DNA of 64,000 nucleotides from Adineta vaga (GCA_021613535.1 CP075493.1:9796001-9860000); one strand, 5' to 3'; positions 26,920 through 38,556 are shown, counted from the stretch's first letter. Program-made: numbers and translations. Notes: generated from the sequence alone by a model not told the origin.

Positions 26920-27752
26920 CGATTTAGATAGTCTAGATGATGTCGATGACAATGAATATGTACGAGATAATGATGGAGCCAGTTTTATTGATTTTGCTTT
27001 TTTTATTTCTTAATAATTGATTCGGAATATGTTGATTTTTATGAAGACATGAGTTTTCTAAGATTTTAAATGAATATGTTTATAATATAGAGAAAAAAAA
27101 CGAATGACGAAATACAAGGATGAAATTTCAATTGATATCAGTCGGATACAGAAACGAACGAGAGAAAAAAAGAATGATTATACCTCGATATATCAACCAG
27201 GATTCTCGTTTATCGTATTGATCTATCCTCTCCTCTATCGATTCGCTAGCAGATGTATACCATCCCAAAATGGATATCCAAGAACTAGATTACATGTATA
27301 TGTATGTGTATACATTCATATCAGCGAGAAGAGAAGAGAAATAGACAGAAAATCTATATATCCAATAAATGGATTTATTTCATAGATGTCATTAAATGAC
27401 AAACTTATACATTTTACTTAAATAATACTATAAGTATCAGATACTAATTGATAAAATCGTCAATTTAAATATCATGTTTACCAAGAAAGATCATTTGTAA
27501 AATTGAATAGACATCTCACAGCATTAAAAAGGTGATAATCAATTTATTGTGATATTAATGGGTGAATGACATTCATTTACGATTTGCGATTCAATGTCAA
27601 CTTTTTGCTGTCGATGTATTTCTCTGATATCAATTCTTCACCATGGATCGATGTCGACGGTTGAGCACAGTAAGATTTCTTATTTAGGTACTTATTTTTG
27701 AGATATAGATATTGTTTTCAAGAATCAACTATCCGCTAGTTTTATTTATACA
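26920..27752. other. Divergent intergenic region
   Basis: Lies between the ZCCHC14-like 5' end (minus) and a plus-strand membrane-protein gene. The first 90 bp may still be coding for the ZCCHC14-like N-terminus. The rest shows no gene and probably holds promoters for both neighbours. Confidence 0.45.
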
Positions 27753-29674
27753 ATGATTATAATTCTTTCTGTATCATTGTTAACAACTGTTGCATTATTA
27801 ATTTGGTATCTTTTTACACCTACATATTCTGATCATAGAAGTATTGTTTGTCCACCAAATCCATGTCAACCAACAACAACGACAATTATAAGCTCCACAG
27901 AGAGTAGTATTATACGTAAGTTTGTTTCGAAAAACATTATCATTGATTCGTCTCTTGATAGCAAGTTCATTGTCGAGTATTTCACAAACGTCGACATCCG
28001 TAAGACGGATTTATTGTATAAGATTTGATTATTATTAAATTTCATTGTAGATTTTCTCAACTGGATCAATAACAAATGGCAAAAAAAGTACATATAAAGA
28101 AGCATGTCATCATTTGTATGATTGTTATACCGAGTATGGATTATTATGCCTATATGGTTGGAATGAAAATCAATCTTGCTTATGTGAAGGATCTCATTAT
28201 TGGTCTGTTCAACAGAATAAATGTTGTAAGAAAGATAGCTTTTATACATTTCAGTGATGTTTCTTTTTCAATTTTTCTGTACATAGTACGAAAAGGTGAA
28301 CTAAATGATACCTGTGATACTGATTACCAATGTCATCGAGAAATTGGTTTTGTTTGTGATAAACTGCCTGATAGATTGACAAAAATATGTGTAAATCAAT
28401 AGATTTCTTCTCTTAATCAAAATTCATCTTATTCATGCATTTAGATATGTGCAGCAACTATTTATTGGGCAAAAGATTCTAATTGTGGTCGGTTTCTTGT
28501 ATTACAGCTTTGTTCATTTGTATGTTTATCTTGATTTAAAGGACAAACAATACTGCATCGTATTGTCGATTGTATTGATGAAATTCATGCGACAACGTGT
28601 TTGGTACTTGGAATGAATAGTGTCTATCATATGCTTACCATTCGATCATTGACACAAAGAGAACTTTCATTTGATTGGTTTCTAATCGATAATCGAATGC
28701 TCTTTGATTTACCACGTTTGAGTTGTAGTTTCAAGTAAAATTTTTCAATTTTTATTGTTTTCATCATTATCTATTTTTCTAATACTAGTAACGAAACAAG
28801 ATATTGTTTTGATTTAAGTATTCAAGATTCTCAACATTCTCTTAAACTCGCTCAATTTACACAAAAAGGTTTTCATAGTATCGAAGATCTAGGTGGTTTA
28901 AATCATGGTACGGCATTTGGTTTAACAGATGCGAATAGTGTTAGTGTCTATGTTCGAAATAATCAAAATATACTATATCGTCGAGTCATTGTTGATGATG
29001 AAGTTTTACCTGTTCATAATATTGCACCATCGGTAACAAGTGATCCAACATGTTACATTCAAGAATTAGAAATGACTCGACAGTTATATTGTTTTGCTCG
29101 AAATGAAATGTATGGTCTAAATGAATATGCTGAATTGTCAATAAATACTTGGCAATTAACACAATTAGGTTATGCGAGCGATCGAATTCGAAATGAAACA
29201 ATACCTGTTTGTAGTTATGTTGGACGTGTACATCGTTATTGTTTCGTTATTTTTGAAAATGGACAAATTTATCGAATTTTATATAATTCAAATGGTTGGA
29301 GTACATGGCAAGTGATTGGTAAAGAACAACAACAGTTTGTGAGTGAACCTGTATTTTTAACATCAAAATTATCAAATGAATCAAATTCTGATCAGACGTG
29401 TTATTTAATAGCGATTGATACAAATTATCAATTACAAATATCGACAAATTTAAATTGTGCAGTGTCAGATAATTTTAGTACATGGATTCCAATTGAAACA
29501 AATCGAAAATTTAAACAATTTGATAAAACCTTTCGATTACGTGATGGTAATATTGGTGTGTTAGGTATTGATGATGAAAATCGAGCTCATTATATATATC
29601 TCGATCCAGCAACGAATCGTTTTACATTACCGCAACCAGCATTTACTGTAAAACCAATACAATTTCGTCCTTAA
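27753..29674 (+). CDS. Type II membrane protein with Cys-rich module and repeat-rich ectodomain, unknown function
   Basis: ATG 27753 opens with a hydrophobic signal-anchor (IIILSVSLLTTVALLIWYLF) with no cleavage-type end, followed by a Pro/Thr stalk. The next exons encode a Cys-rich module (ACHHLYDCYTEYGLLCLYGW, CLCEGSHYW, DTCDTDYQCHREIGFVCD) reminiscent of EB-type domains. Then comes an ectodomain of about 350 residues with recurring strand-like units (NGWSTWQVIG, NFSTWIPIE, GNIGVLGIDDENRAHYIY) that suggest a beta-propeller or similar fold. Exon junctions at about 28204/28289, 28391/28445 and 28482/28541 keep frame. The first intron has two possible donors (27915 or 28001) and an acceptor near 28047 or 28101. 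No family is recognised; similar modular surface proteins appear common in bdelloids. Confidence 0.65.
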
Positions 29675-29889
29675 TATGTTCTTGATACATTCTGACTTTC
29701 TTCTTTTTTTTTGCATTAAATATATATGTATCAAATAGACTATCATATTTTGAATGAGTTTGTATTGGCGCCTTGCGAAGTCACGTAATTGATTGATCAT
29801 CAATTATTAGTGAAATGTCTATTGACTATATAGGTAAATGATATTAATGATCATGTGTAATCATTTAGTTGTGTATGGTTTGAATAGGA

Positions 29890-30342
29890 ATGGAGAAGGC
29901 ATTACCCATGTTTGTTTTAGGTGGTAGTTGTATTCTAGTTACTGCTCTTGTCTTTGGTATTCTTTGTGGAAATATGATACGAGCACGACGTTTGTTTCTC
30001 TTTTTTTCATATCTGTATGAAGAAAATAATTCTTATTAGGTAAAATTGAAAGACTTCAACGAGAAAATGAAGAAAATCAACAACATTTTCCAGTTTATCT
30101 CATTCATTCACACAGTCAAGATCTTCTCAAACTTCCGATAACAACCATCAAGTAAAATCCTTCTTTCTACATACAATTAGATCGATTCTTTTGTTCTTAG
30201 TAATACCAATCAAAGTGCTGCTACTCATTCATCCACAACAAACATGAATGAACATCAATCTTATCGAGCAATTATTTATGATCCAACATTTAAAATACAT
30301 CCATATCATAAATTTTCTGACAAACGCATTATTGAACTTTAA
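29890..30342 (+). CDS. Small single-pass membrane protein, unknown
   Basis: Three exons join in frame: MEKALPMFVLGGSCILVTAL then VFGILCGNMIRARR, a hydrophilic middle (KIERLQRENEENQQHFPVYL) and a tail ending KFSDKRIIEL. The first exon carries one transmembrane helix with a basic stop-transfer (RARR), so the protein is probably type III/I with a cytoplasmic tail. The whole product is about 110 residues. Intron 1 spans about 29984-30040 and intron 2 about 30153-30200, both GT-AG. No homologue is recognised. The gene is only about 215 bp downstream of the preceding membrane-protein gene and in the same orientation. It faces the 4E-T gene tail to tail. Confidence 0.6.
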
Positions 30343-30375
30343 GATAAAACTATCTTCTTTTTTTTTATTAACGTT

Positions 30376-30399
30376 ATCATCATCATCATCATCATCATC
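30376..30399. repeat. (ATC)n microsatellite
   Basis: Eight tandem ATC units, 3' of the small membrane-protein gene. Confidence 0.85.
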
Positions 30400-30524
30400 G
30401 TCATTCCAAATCTGTGCACAACAAAAAAAAACGAATACACACATCGATTTGGATCTGATGAGAAACAAAAGAAAAGAGAAAACCATAACCAAACGATAAA
30501 AAAGAAATATAAAAAGAAAACATG

Positions 30525-32120
30525 TCACTGTTCAAGATCACATGCTGAAAGAACACGATCCGATGGCATACATGGATGAGCATTCTTATATATAGATGTT
30601 CCAAACCAGTTTTCTAATGATGCCGGAAAACATGATTTATCTGTAAAAAGAGATAATGATCCTCCTTGTTGTCGAGTAGCTAAAAGAGAAATACAGTTTT
30701 GTTTTCTCTAAGAAAATTATTTTTCAAGTGACATACGTGATGGTGGTGCCGAATAGAAGTTTTGTTCATCATCATCATCTTTATGAATTTCAATACTTGG
30801 TGAAGCAGGTGTATCCATTGTTGTTGAACATTTAAGTAATTGAGCAAGAATATCCTGTTAATATATGTTTATTGTATGTATGAAATATAGTTTTGATAAA
30901 CAACATACTTTTCGAGGTTGATCAGATGTAGAAAACCAGTCGAGTGTTTTAGTTGAATTAGGTTTTGCTGGTGTTGATGGTGTACAGAATGCAGACAAAC
31001 CTTGTTGATAATGATGTCCTAATGATGATGAACCAGTTGACTAAAGATAAACAAGATTATTTACCATTGATACGAGTATAGAAAAATATACATACGACAT
31101 TCGTCATTTGTAATGAAGCCATTTTATGTTGTTCATGTCTAAGGATAGAACAAAAATGTGATTTAGTTCTGTTTTTGATAATGAAAAATTACTGTTGAAG
31201 TCGTTGAGCAGCGAACAGACGTTGTAAAATTGGAATTGTCTCATCGATTTGTTCATTTTCTCCTTCGGAAATTGTTTGATAAGTCGGTAGAAGCGATTTG
31301 ATTTGCTTGGTATATATTTCACATTGATTAGGATTTTGTCTTTCATAAGGCATTGAAGGTTGTGGTGGAAAATGATGTCGAGCTGGTTTCAATTGCATTT
31401 CTTGATGACTATAATCATCAATCCAAACATGGGATGGTTGAGTTTGATAAGGAAATAATAATGTTGATGGTTGATGACGTGTTGCAACGGATGTTAGAGC
31501 AGCAACTTGTTGAGGTGTTAATGGATCTTTCGGACGACGACTTTTTACTTTCTAAAAAGATGACTTTCGCATTGAAAACAGAAAAACGAAATGTCATGAA
31601 TTTACTTCAATGACAACAGGATCAGAAAAATCATATTTATGTATTCTACTTGGTAGAATTGGTCCATCAGACATATTGAATGATTCCACATCGAATTGTC
31701 CAGCTTTTTCTACTAACATTCGATCGAGATCGATATAATTTTCTTCACTAAAAACAAATCATCTCTTATAAACAATAATAAATACTTTTCCGAATAATAT
31801 TTACTCGAGAAAACGTCGTTCAATAAGATGTTCAGGAAATATGGTTATTTCCGTTGGTGGTCGTAAAGAAAGCAATGTTGCCTATAAAAAACAACAAATC
31901 TGAATTTTTCAATAGATTAAAAACAAGAATAATAACAAACAGTTGTATAACGATATGGCATACGAGTATAGTTCATCATTGTATGTTGTGCTGTCGATGG
32001 AGTTCGAGTAGTTGTTGATGATGCTGACATAGGGGTTGGTAATGATGATAGAAAATGAGATGTATTGAAAGCTGTTGATGAATGTAAATCCATGTCTCTT
32101 CGAAGATCACCGAGCAACAT
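30525..32120 (-). CDS. EIF4ENIF1: 4E-T homologue (eIF4E transporter)
   Basis: Across the first splice junction the protein reads PYRYTTATLLSLRPPTE, a perfect YxxxxL-phi eIF4E-binding motif (YTTATLL) in the same place as human 4E-T. Later it has LDWFSTSD followed by DILAQLL, like the RWFS...DILEML segment of 4E-T. The end, SLENWFGTSIYKNAHPCMPS then RVLSACDLEQ-stop, matches the family's C-terminus. 4E-T carries eIF4E to P-bodies and the nucleus and represses bound mRNAs with DDX6, LSM14 and CCR4-NOT. At least seven exons are separated by short introns. The start is ATG 32120 (MLLGDLRRDMDLHSS). At roughly 390 residues it is far shorter than vertebrate 4E-T (about 985); the middle is Gln/Pro/Ser-rich. 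Confidence 0.85.
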
Positions 32121-32702
32121 GATTCTAATAGATAAGGGAAATGTAAATAGTAGTAGATCAGCAGAATGTATTCAGAAACGGACGAACGAATGAATATAAC
32201 GGTACGAGTACGAAAAGATGACACGTGTTACTAGAATTTTCTCTTTTCTCTCTTCTTCGAACGAGAGAAGAAAACAAAGAGAAATTGTAGTCGTTATATT
32301 CACTTAATTTATTCATATTTTTCAGAATTAATATTCATTGTTAACATTCAAATGATAAATAAAAAAATCAGAATATGAAAAAAATCGTCTTGTGACTGTA
32401 TGATAAATGCAAGAAAAATCAACACGGAGGTTTACATTGTATCTTGGAATGGATATGATAGACAAACCAATCGAAAACCATACGAAAATTCATCATCGAT
32501 GAACAGATCAACGTATGATACTTGGAGTATATGCTATAGAGTGTTGTAACTTCAAATTCACTATAAGAAAAAGCTAAAATCTTGCAGAAGATGTGATTTT
32601 CTTTTGAAACAAGCAGTAATAATACTACAGATTGCGAATCATTCAATAAATACAAAGTGCAATAAAGCATTATCGAAAGCTTTTATTCGTCGATTGTTAT
32701 AG
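32121..32702. other. Intergenic, no gene recognised
   Basis: Holds the 5' flank of the 4E-T gene. The right-hand part may include strongly decayed N-terminal sequence of the adjacent ART-TPR pseudogene, whose readable frame is stopped by TAG at 32700-32702. Confidence 0.4.
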
Positions 32703-33855
32703 TGTTGTCTGATAGTTTCAGGATCGTACGGGCAAGAATTTGTACCTCAATTACATAACATGTCGCAATTAGATTCGATTTCTGCCTTCTGTGGAAATAA
32801 GAAACTTCATGAAAAATGGGTAAAAAAATGGCCAAAAATAAAGGGTATTTTCACCGAAATAAGATCGATCTGTGAAGCACTGAAACAAGCAGCTAAACAA
32901 TGTGAACAAAACGCCATGCCTCTGCGTTTTGTGACAATAAATTATTCGTCAAAAATAAACAAGAGTTGAAGAATATCGAGAAATTCAAATACGAATACCA
33001 TCAGAAAACACCGATATGGTGGTATACTTATGAGTGTTTCTTATATCCTATGCTTAACCGTGCATTACGAGAGATGGATGGCAATGTTATTATGCGAATG
33101 AGTTTTTTCATTAAGGATTTACATCGACATATTGAACAATTACACAAACAACAATACAACAGTCAATCTTCTGCTCAGATTCTCATAGTCACTATCGAAA
33201 TGAAGATGAAGTTCTCTTTACTATGCATACCGTCTTTCGTATTTTTAACATTAAACCACTGAGTGAATTTGAAGGAAGTTACGAAGTACAATTGACAATA
33301 ACGAATGACAATGACAAAGAATTATGCGCACTTACGAATCGTATTCGAGAAGAAAGTTTTCCACATAATGAAGGGTGTTTTAGATTAGGCTTGGTATTAA
33401 ACTACATAGGTCAGTCCGATACGGTCGAGATTATCTATACAATTTTGCTTAGCGAAGCTAGGAGTGAGAAAGAAAAGACACCAATCTACAATCAGTTGGG
33501 TTGGATCAAACATAATCAAGGAGAATATCAAGAGACTGTTCCAGTCAATCATTGTGATTTGGCCACAATTTAAAGTAATATGGGTATTGTATATCAAAGT
33601 ATAAATAATAATCCCAAGGCGATTTCAGGTCATGAAAAAGCTCTTACAATTCGACAGCGAATTTTTCCTTCCAATCATTCTGATCTAGCTGCATCCTACA
33701 ATAACATTGGTGTAATCTATGAAACCATAAATAATAATTCGAAAGCCTATTCCTTCTATGAACGTGTCGACGAAATTGCTCAAAAATCATTACCTACCGG
33801 TCATTTCGATCTACAAAAATGGACAAAGAATCTTGAACGTATAAAAAAGAAATAG
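32703..33855 (+). pseudogene. Decayed ADP-ribosyltransferase-TPR gene
   Basis: The order of remnants fits a common bdelloid protein type. First is an N-terminal domain (CLIVSGSYGQEFVPQLHN, SQLDSISAFCGN), then PIWWYTYECFLYPMLNRAL and SFFIKDLHRHIEQLH. Next is the last ART motif (NEDEVLFTMHTVFRI), then TPR units (SDLAASYNNIGVIYE; EKALTIRQRIFP). The arginine (R) and serine (STS) motifs of the ART fold should stand between IEQLH and NEDEVLF. They are missing, so a deletion removed the NAD-binding core. Further damage is a frameshift near 32950, a second near 33185, and TAA at 33571-33573 inside the TPR region. No introns are needed. The family resemblance is from memory, not from a search. Confidence 0.75.
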
Positions 33856-34491
33856 AAGTTTTATTTAAAAATAATCGACACATTGATATGAATACTGGTC
33901 AGTATAATCATAAGTATATCTCAAGGATCCTTTTTAACCTTTCTATTGCAGTAGATTTCCGATATTCCATGAATAAAAGATAAGGATTAGTTCATCACAC
34001 AAATATATGAGGAAGAAGATATGTATTTACGAATATTGACCACGAATGTCGCATTGTTATTTTTAAACCGATTGAAAGATAATTACAAATAAATTGGAGA
34101 GTCATAATACTGCATGACGATAGATTTCAATCGAGTTTGTCTCTCATATTATTTATCAAAACTCGCTATTCATTCGTAATCTCTAAATAAACTTTCGTAC
34201 TCTAAAAAAGACTACAGTTCAAATAATTAAAGCGTGAATCAAGTTGAATACAATTTCGATGTGATAAATATGATAGTTCCGCCGATATCGTGTTCAAAAT
34301 ACTACTCACGTCAGAGAAAATTATCTTTTACAAAAAAAAGACGTTTATGTAGAATCACCCTCAAGAAACAAAGGAGAGTTAAATATGTTTTGAATTACTA
34401 AATATCAATAATATATATAAATCTATCGTAACCGATTTCAAATAAACATTGGTGTATACATATATATATATAATATTGAGCAAATAATCAC
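33856..34491. other. Intergenic between two pseudogenes
   Basis: AT-rich, with no open frames of note. It may be part of the same decaying block as the flanking ADP-ribosylation remnants. Confidence 0.4.
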
Positions 34492-34866
34492 AGTTTAAAA
34501 GCACGTCAAAATAAAGATATTGAAAAACGTCTATATCATGAATATCCTGAGCACGAAACTATTGAAATTCTTGATGATTAGATTAATAGAAGTTTTGCTA
34601 ATATTTATGGTAAATTTAATCGCGAGATTTTTTCACTTTCTCTACTATATACAGTCATATTTAGAAACGGTAAATGGTATTAGCCTCCACTTTTCTTCAA
34701 ATGCAGTTTATAGTTACGATTACACACGATTGAATGGAAATGGAGAACAGTATGTGTTTTTCGCTCAAGTTCTCATTGAAAACTAGACCTCTCAAATTTT
34801 ATTTAACAACCGATAGAAATTATATTTTTGTTACTTATTACAATGCTCAAGATTATGCTGAATAAT
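34492..34866 (+). pseudogene. Fragment of a PARP catalytic domain
   Basis: Three short pieces in changing frames match the C-terminal PARP (ADP-ribose transferase) fold. They are KDIEKRLYHEYPEHETIEIL (the HG-loop strand, with HG changed to HE), then SLHFSSNAVYSYDYT (the YFS/Y region), and RNYIFVTYYNAQDYAE (the C-terminal strand and helix). An in-frame TAG at about 34579, a frameshift between NRSFANIYGKF and the SSNAVYS piece, and a shift before TRPLKF show it is dead. No N-terminal domains remain nearby. It lies about 640 bp from the ART-TPR pseudogene on the same strand. Confidence 0.7.
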
Positions 34867-34910
34867 TAATTCACATACATTTTCATCAGATCAGTTAGTA
34901 TACTCTACAA

Positions 34911-35447
34911 CTATAAATCATGACTATGCGTTTCATATTTAATCAATTTTTTTAATGTGACATTCGTCATTCTTGAATAAACTATCGTACTCTTGTAGAT
35001 CGTTTCTTCTGATAATACCGTACCAGTTCGTACATCCATATTTTTGTTTATCCAATAATGATTAGGTATTGCTTCACCACGTGATGTAATTGTTCCAACC
35101 ATTTCGATATCGAATGTAATTACTTCAGTACCGTATTTATCGCTTTCATAGATACCAGTAATAGTAATTAGTTTGTCCAGATTCGTAAGAGATTTCAATA
35201 GCCAACGATTACCAACAGAATATTCAGGTAAAAAGAATTCAATTTCATTTGAAAAATATTCACGAATACGTTGTGAAAGTAAACGACGAGTAGCACGATC
35301 GTCAGAAGGTGTATAACGTACAGAAGTATAAGTTTTTTCATATTCAGCACTGATGTTTGTTATTGGATCAGGCAATTCCACGATACGTATAATGTAAATT
35401 GTTTCTTCGTATTGAACTTTCTTCTCACCAGTGAGTAAATTGACCAT
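34911..35447 (-). CDS. Hypothetical protein; possibly a broken secreted protein
   Basis: An open frame of 178 codons from ATG 35447 (MVNLLTGEKKVQYEETIYII) to TGA 34911. The composition is soluble and beta-rich, with no recognised domain. The same frame continues upstream through DKYTYAENKSST to a signal-peptide-like start at 35579 (MKVGITLLFLFNFVLWRRAI). It is interrupted there by one TAA at 35502-35504. I found no GT-AG intron with matching phases that removes the stop. Either the product starts at 35447 without a signal peptide, or the gene has been silenced by a nonsense change. It is tail to tail with the PARP fragment. Confidence 0.5.
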   Translation of the reverse strand: MVNLLTGEKKVQYEETIYIIRIVELPDPITNISAEYEKTYTSVRYTPSDDRATRRLLSQRIREYFSNEIEFFLPEYSVGNRWLLKSLTNLDKLITITGIYESDKYGTEVITFDIEMVGTITSRGEAIPNHYWINKNMDVRTGTVLSEETIYKSTIVYSRMTNVTLKKLIKYETHSHDL

Positions 35448-35579
35448 AGTCGATGATTTATTTTCAGCATACGTATATTTATCTCCTAAAAGATAACGAT
35501 GTTAAATGTGCACTGATGCGATAGCGCGTCTCCATAATACAAAGTTAAAAAGAAACAATAAAGTTATACCGACTTTCAT

Positions 35580-35920
35580 TATAAATTTCTAGTCCTTAAC
35601 AATCCTTCCTTTCTATATACATACGAAATTTTTTCTCCATAAGGTATGCAAATAATCCTTGCTTATTTATATGGAATGTTCTGATATATTTTTCTATACT
35701 TTAACAAATAAAATATCACATATTATCTTTCTCTATCTCTCATCGAAAATTAGAGAATATCCTTTGGATTTGATGAAAAAGATCAATCAGCCAACGTATT
35801 TTTCAATATTTATAATATAAAATCGATATCAAAAATGGAAAAATAATTTAGAAAAATCTTTGTATAAAAATATTTCGGAGAGGGATAATCATGTAAATGT
35901 CTACGTGTCCGCTTTTTCCT
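35580..35920. other. Intergenic, AT-rich
   Basis: No coding signal is seen; it separates two minus-strand ORFs. Confidence 0.5.
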
Positions 35921-36427
35921 TTAGAGTATTGTAGGTACAAGATAACCAGAATGTGATGTTCCAGCTAATTTATGTCGATTCCAATAATTTTCCGGCAAGT
36001 TTCTGCCTATTTCAGTTTCATTATTATGGTACCATGTAAAATCAGGTTGTTTCGTATGAAATGAATTATTATAATCTGATGTATCTTCATCAAAACGCAT
36101 GGTTGTACCGCCACATACTTCATCGCGACGTCTATCATTAAGTCGTTGTGTTGGATCTAGAAGACAATGATAGGATGAAGGCATTGGTCGAAGAAGTCGA
36201 TAATCTCTTGCAACATGATCACGATGAAGATCTGGTCGAGATATTAATGCTGGACAATGGATTGATTCTGCTAGACTTGATGGTGAACCATATGTTTGTG
36301 GTCCACGTAAGGATGTTACGGGTGGTGGAAAAAGTTGAACACGATGTTCAGCTTGTAAACGTTCTTGTTCCCAATCGAATATACCAGATCGATTGATAAA
36401 TGGTACATGAGGTTCTCGTAAATACAT
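35921..36427 (-). CDS. Hypothetical intronless protein, 168 residues
   Basis: A single open frame from ATG 36427 (MYLREPHVPFINRSGIFDWE) to the stop at 35921. It is rich in Arg, His, Pro and Tyr, with repeated short Tyr/Trp-containing patches (FDWEQERL, GPQTYGSP, PDFTWYHN, ENYWNRHKLAG). It has no signal peptide or membrane segment. This composition resembles small microtubule inner proteins of cilia, but no specific family matched, so that idea is weak. It is divergent from GPAA1, whose ATG is only 268 bp away, so promoters may be shared. Confidence 0.55.
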   Translation of the reverse strand: MYLREPHVPFINRSGIFDWEQERLQAEHRVQLFPPPVTSLRGPQTYGSPSSLAESIHCPALISRPDLHRDHVARDYRLLRPMPSSYHCLLDPTQRLNDRRRDEVCGGTTMRFDEDTSDYNNSFHTKQPDFTWYHNNETEIGRNLPENYWNRHKLAGTSHSGYLVPTIL

Positions 36428-36695
36428 GATGTTTCAATGTAGAAAAGTAGACGAAATGTATGCCTTGAAATATGAATTATTTGCTTTCGCCATTTATGTT
36501 GTACATATCTAAGCAACCTTCTTCGTAAGAAATATTGTGTGTGCTTTCATTCGATATATCAATCAACCAGTCAAAAACGAATGAAAAATATTGAGCAAAT
36601 AAAAACTTGAAACGAAAGGACGAACAAATGAAGAATTCATTCGACCGAAGCTTGAATAAGTTGTTGCTTTTTCCCTACGTTTATCTATATTTTAG

Positions 36696-38556
36696 ATGCC
36701 TCTTCTAAGCAATTTATTAGCAAAAGATATTCCACAAACTTTCTACAAACTTCAACTTCATGTCTACGCTAGTTTCTTTTTCTTCGGACTGTTAGGTTTT
36801 ATCTATTTGATTTCACCTGTTGTTAGTCGACGGACTTATTTATCTGAAAATGCTCTTTCACCTGGTCTAGTAACAAATGATATATTCATTTCCAATGAAC
36901 AAATACGTCAAATCATCGGTCAATTACGAACTGGTTATAAAGAAAAAAACATCTCTGATGTCATTCAATCAATGTTATTAGAACATGGTATTGAAGCCTA
37001 TAAACAAACTCTTGATAGAAATTCTACAGAAGAAAATATCTATGGTATTGTACGAGCACCAAGATTAGCATCGACAGAATCCATTATTCTTGTCGCTCCA
37101 CTTCATGCACGACTTCAAAGCAATTCTCAACAATTCAAAGCAAATCTATTTGGTAAAAATGATTTCAATAAAAAAAAATTAATTTTTCTAACATTGGTTG
37201 TTTCTAGGAATTGCTCATACATTAGCAATTGGTTTTGCATTAAATCGTAAACCATATATGGCAAAAGATATAATCCTTCTGTTTCCTGCTCAATCTGAAA
37301 ATGGAACACGTGTTTGGTTAGATGCTTATTTTAATACAAAACCTGATTCAATTCCACTTGATGCACATGCTGGTTCAATTCAAGCTGGTTTAGCTCTAGA
37401 ATTTCCTCATGAAAAATTCTATTCAATTGATCTTCGTCATAATGGTATCAATGGACAGTTACCAAATCTTGATTTAATCAATACCATTGTACATTTATGT
37501 GATAAAAATTCGATTCCTGCATCATTCTATGATATCTATATTGATTTATCATCGAATGAATTGTATATTGAATATATGAAAAAATCCTCACGAACTTTAT
37601 TAATCAATACATTAACATTGGCAATTGGAATACCGAATGGTGTTCACGGACAATTTTTACATTATCGAATTGAAATGATTACACTCTATGGAAGTTTAAC
37701 AAAACGTGATCAATATCAAACATCTCCAGTAACTATTCGAGCATTTGACGATGTTATTGAAGGTTTTATACGAAGTTTAAATAATCTACTTGAACGTTTT
37801 CATCAATCATTTTTCTTCTATCTTCATATTAATCGTCGAAATTTTGTTTCAATTGCTACCTATATGATTCCACTTGGCTTAATTGTTGCGCCAGCATTAC
37901 TTCGATCATTAGTACTCTACATGTCGTTTTTTACATCGTCGGGAACATCATCAACTATGTACATAACACATGGTCGTACAATGAAATTTGATATGAATTA
38001 TTCGAGTATGTTTCTGGAGATTTTAGAATGTGTAGCATTATCATATGTTTTAATTTGGATACCAATGAAATTACCTTATTTGATCATTTGTCAACTAACT
38101 ATGTCTGTTAGTCCAATACTTCTTCGACCATTTCGTTCAACTGAACGACAATTTGATTATTTTCAATTTATTTTGTTATTAACTGGTTCAGCTCTCTTAG
38201 GTTGTCTTTCATTATTGAATTATTCCATGGCTTTTCTAGCTGCTTGTTTTTTAATGCCATGTTATTTATTTGCTGGTTGTTCGAAATTTAATCATTCGAT
38301 TGTCAAATTATTCTGTCGATTTTTGTTTCTAACCATTCTTAATCCATTAGTTTTCCTTGCGTTTTATCATTATCTAGCAAGATTATTAATGATTGGTAAC
38401 TTTATTTTACCAAATTTCAATCAATTATCTAATGATCTTGATATCTACATTGCATCCTATCGTTTATATAATGCCTGGACAGTCGATGTAGTTTGTTTAA
38501 CAATTGTACCCATATGGTTCTTACTCTATCGATCAACATATTGGATTCAAATATAA
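36696..38556 (+). CDS. GPAA1: GPI-anchor transamidase subunit GPAA1
   Basis: Two exons (36696-37152, 37208-38556) join in frame (NLFG-IAHTLAIG) to 601 residues, close to human GPAA1 (621). One N-terminal transmembrane helix is followed by a luminal peptidase-like domain (IILVAPLHAR, DIILLFPAQSENG, HNGINGQLPNLDLIN, NGVHGQFLHYRIE). The landmark NNLLERFHQSFFFYL then leads into several C-terminal membrane helices from about 37835. GPAA1 is part of the ER transamidase that cleaves the pro-protein and attaches the GPI anchor. The start at ATG 36696 (MPLLSNLLAKDIPQ) gives the expected short cytosolic N-terminus. A polyadenylation signal follows 31 bp after the stop. Confidence 0.95.

Noticed and set aside
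30376-30399. ATC repeat considered as a CRISPR-like or satellite array
   Set aside because: Simple trinucleotide microsatellite without spacers.
32419-32670. Minus-strand ORF of 83 codons before the ART-TPR pseudogene
   Set aside because: No domain or signal; the region may be decayed plus-strand coding DNA or plain spacer.
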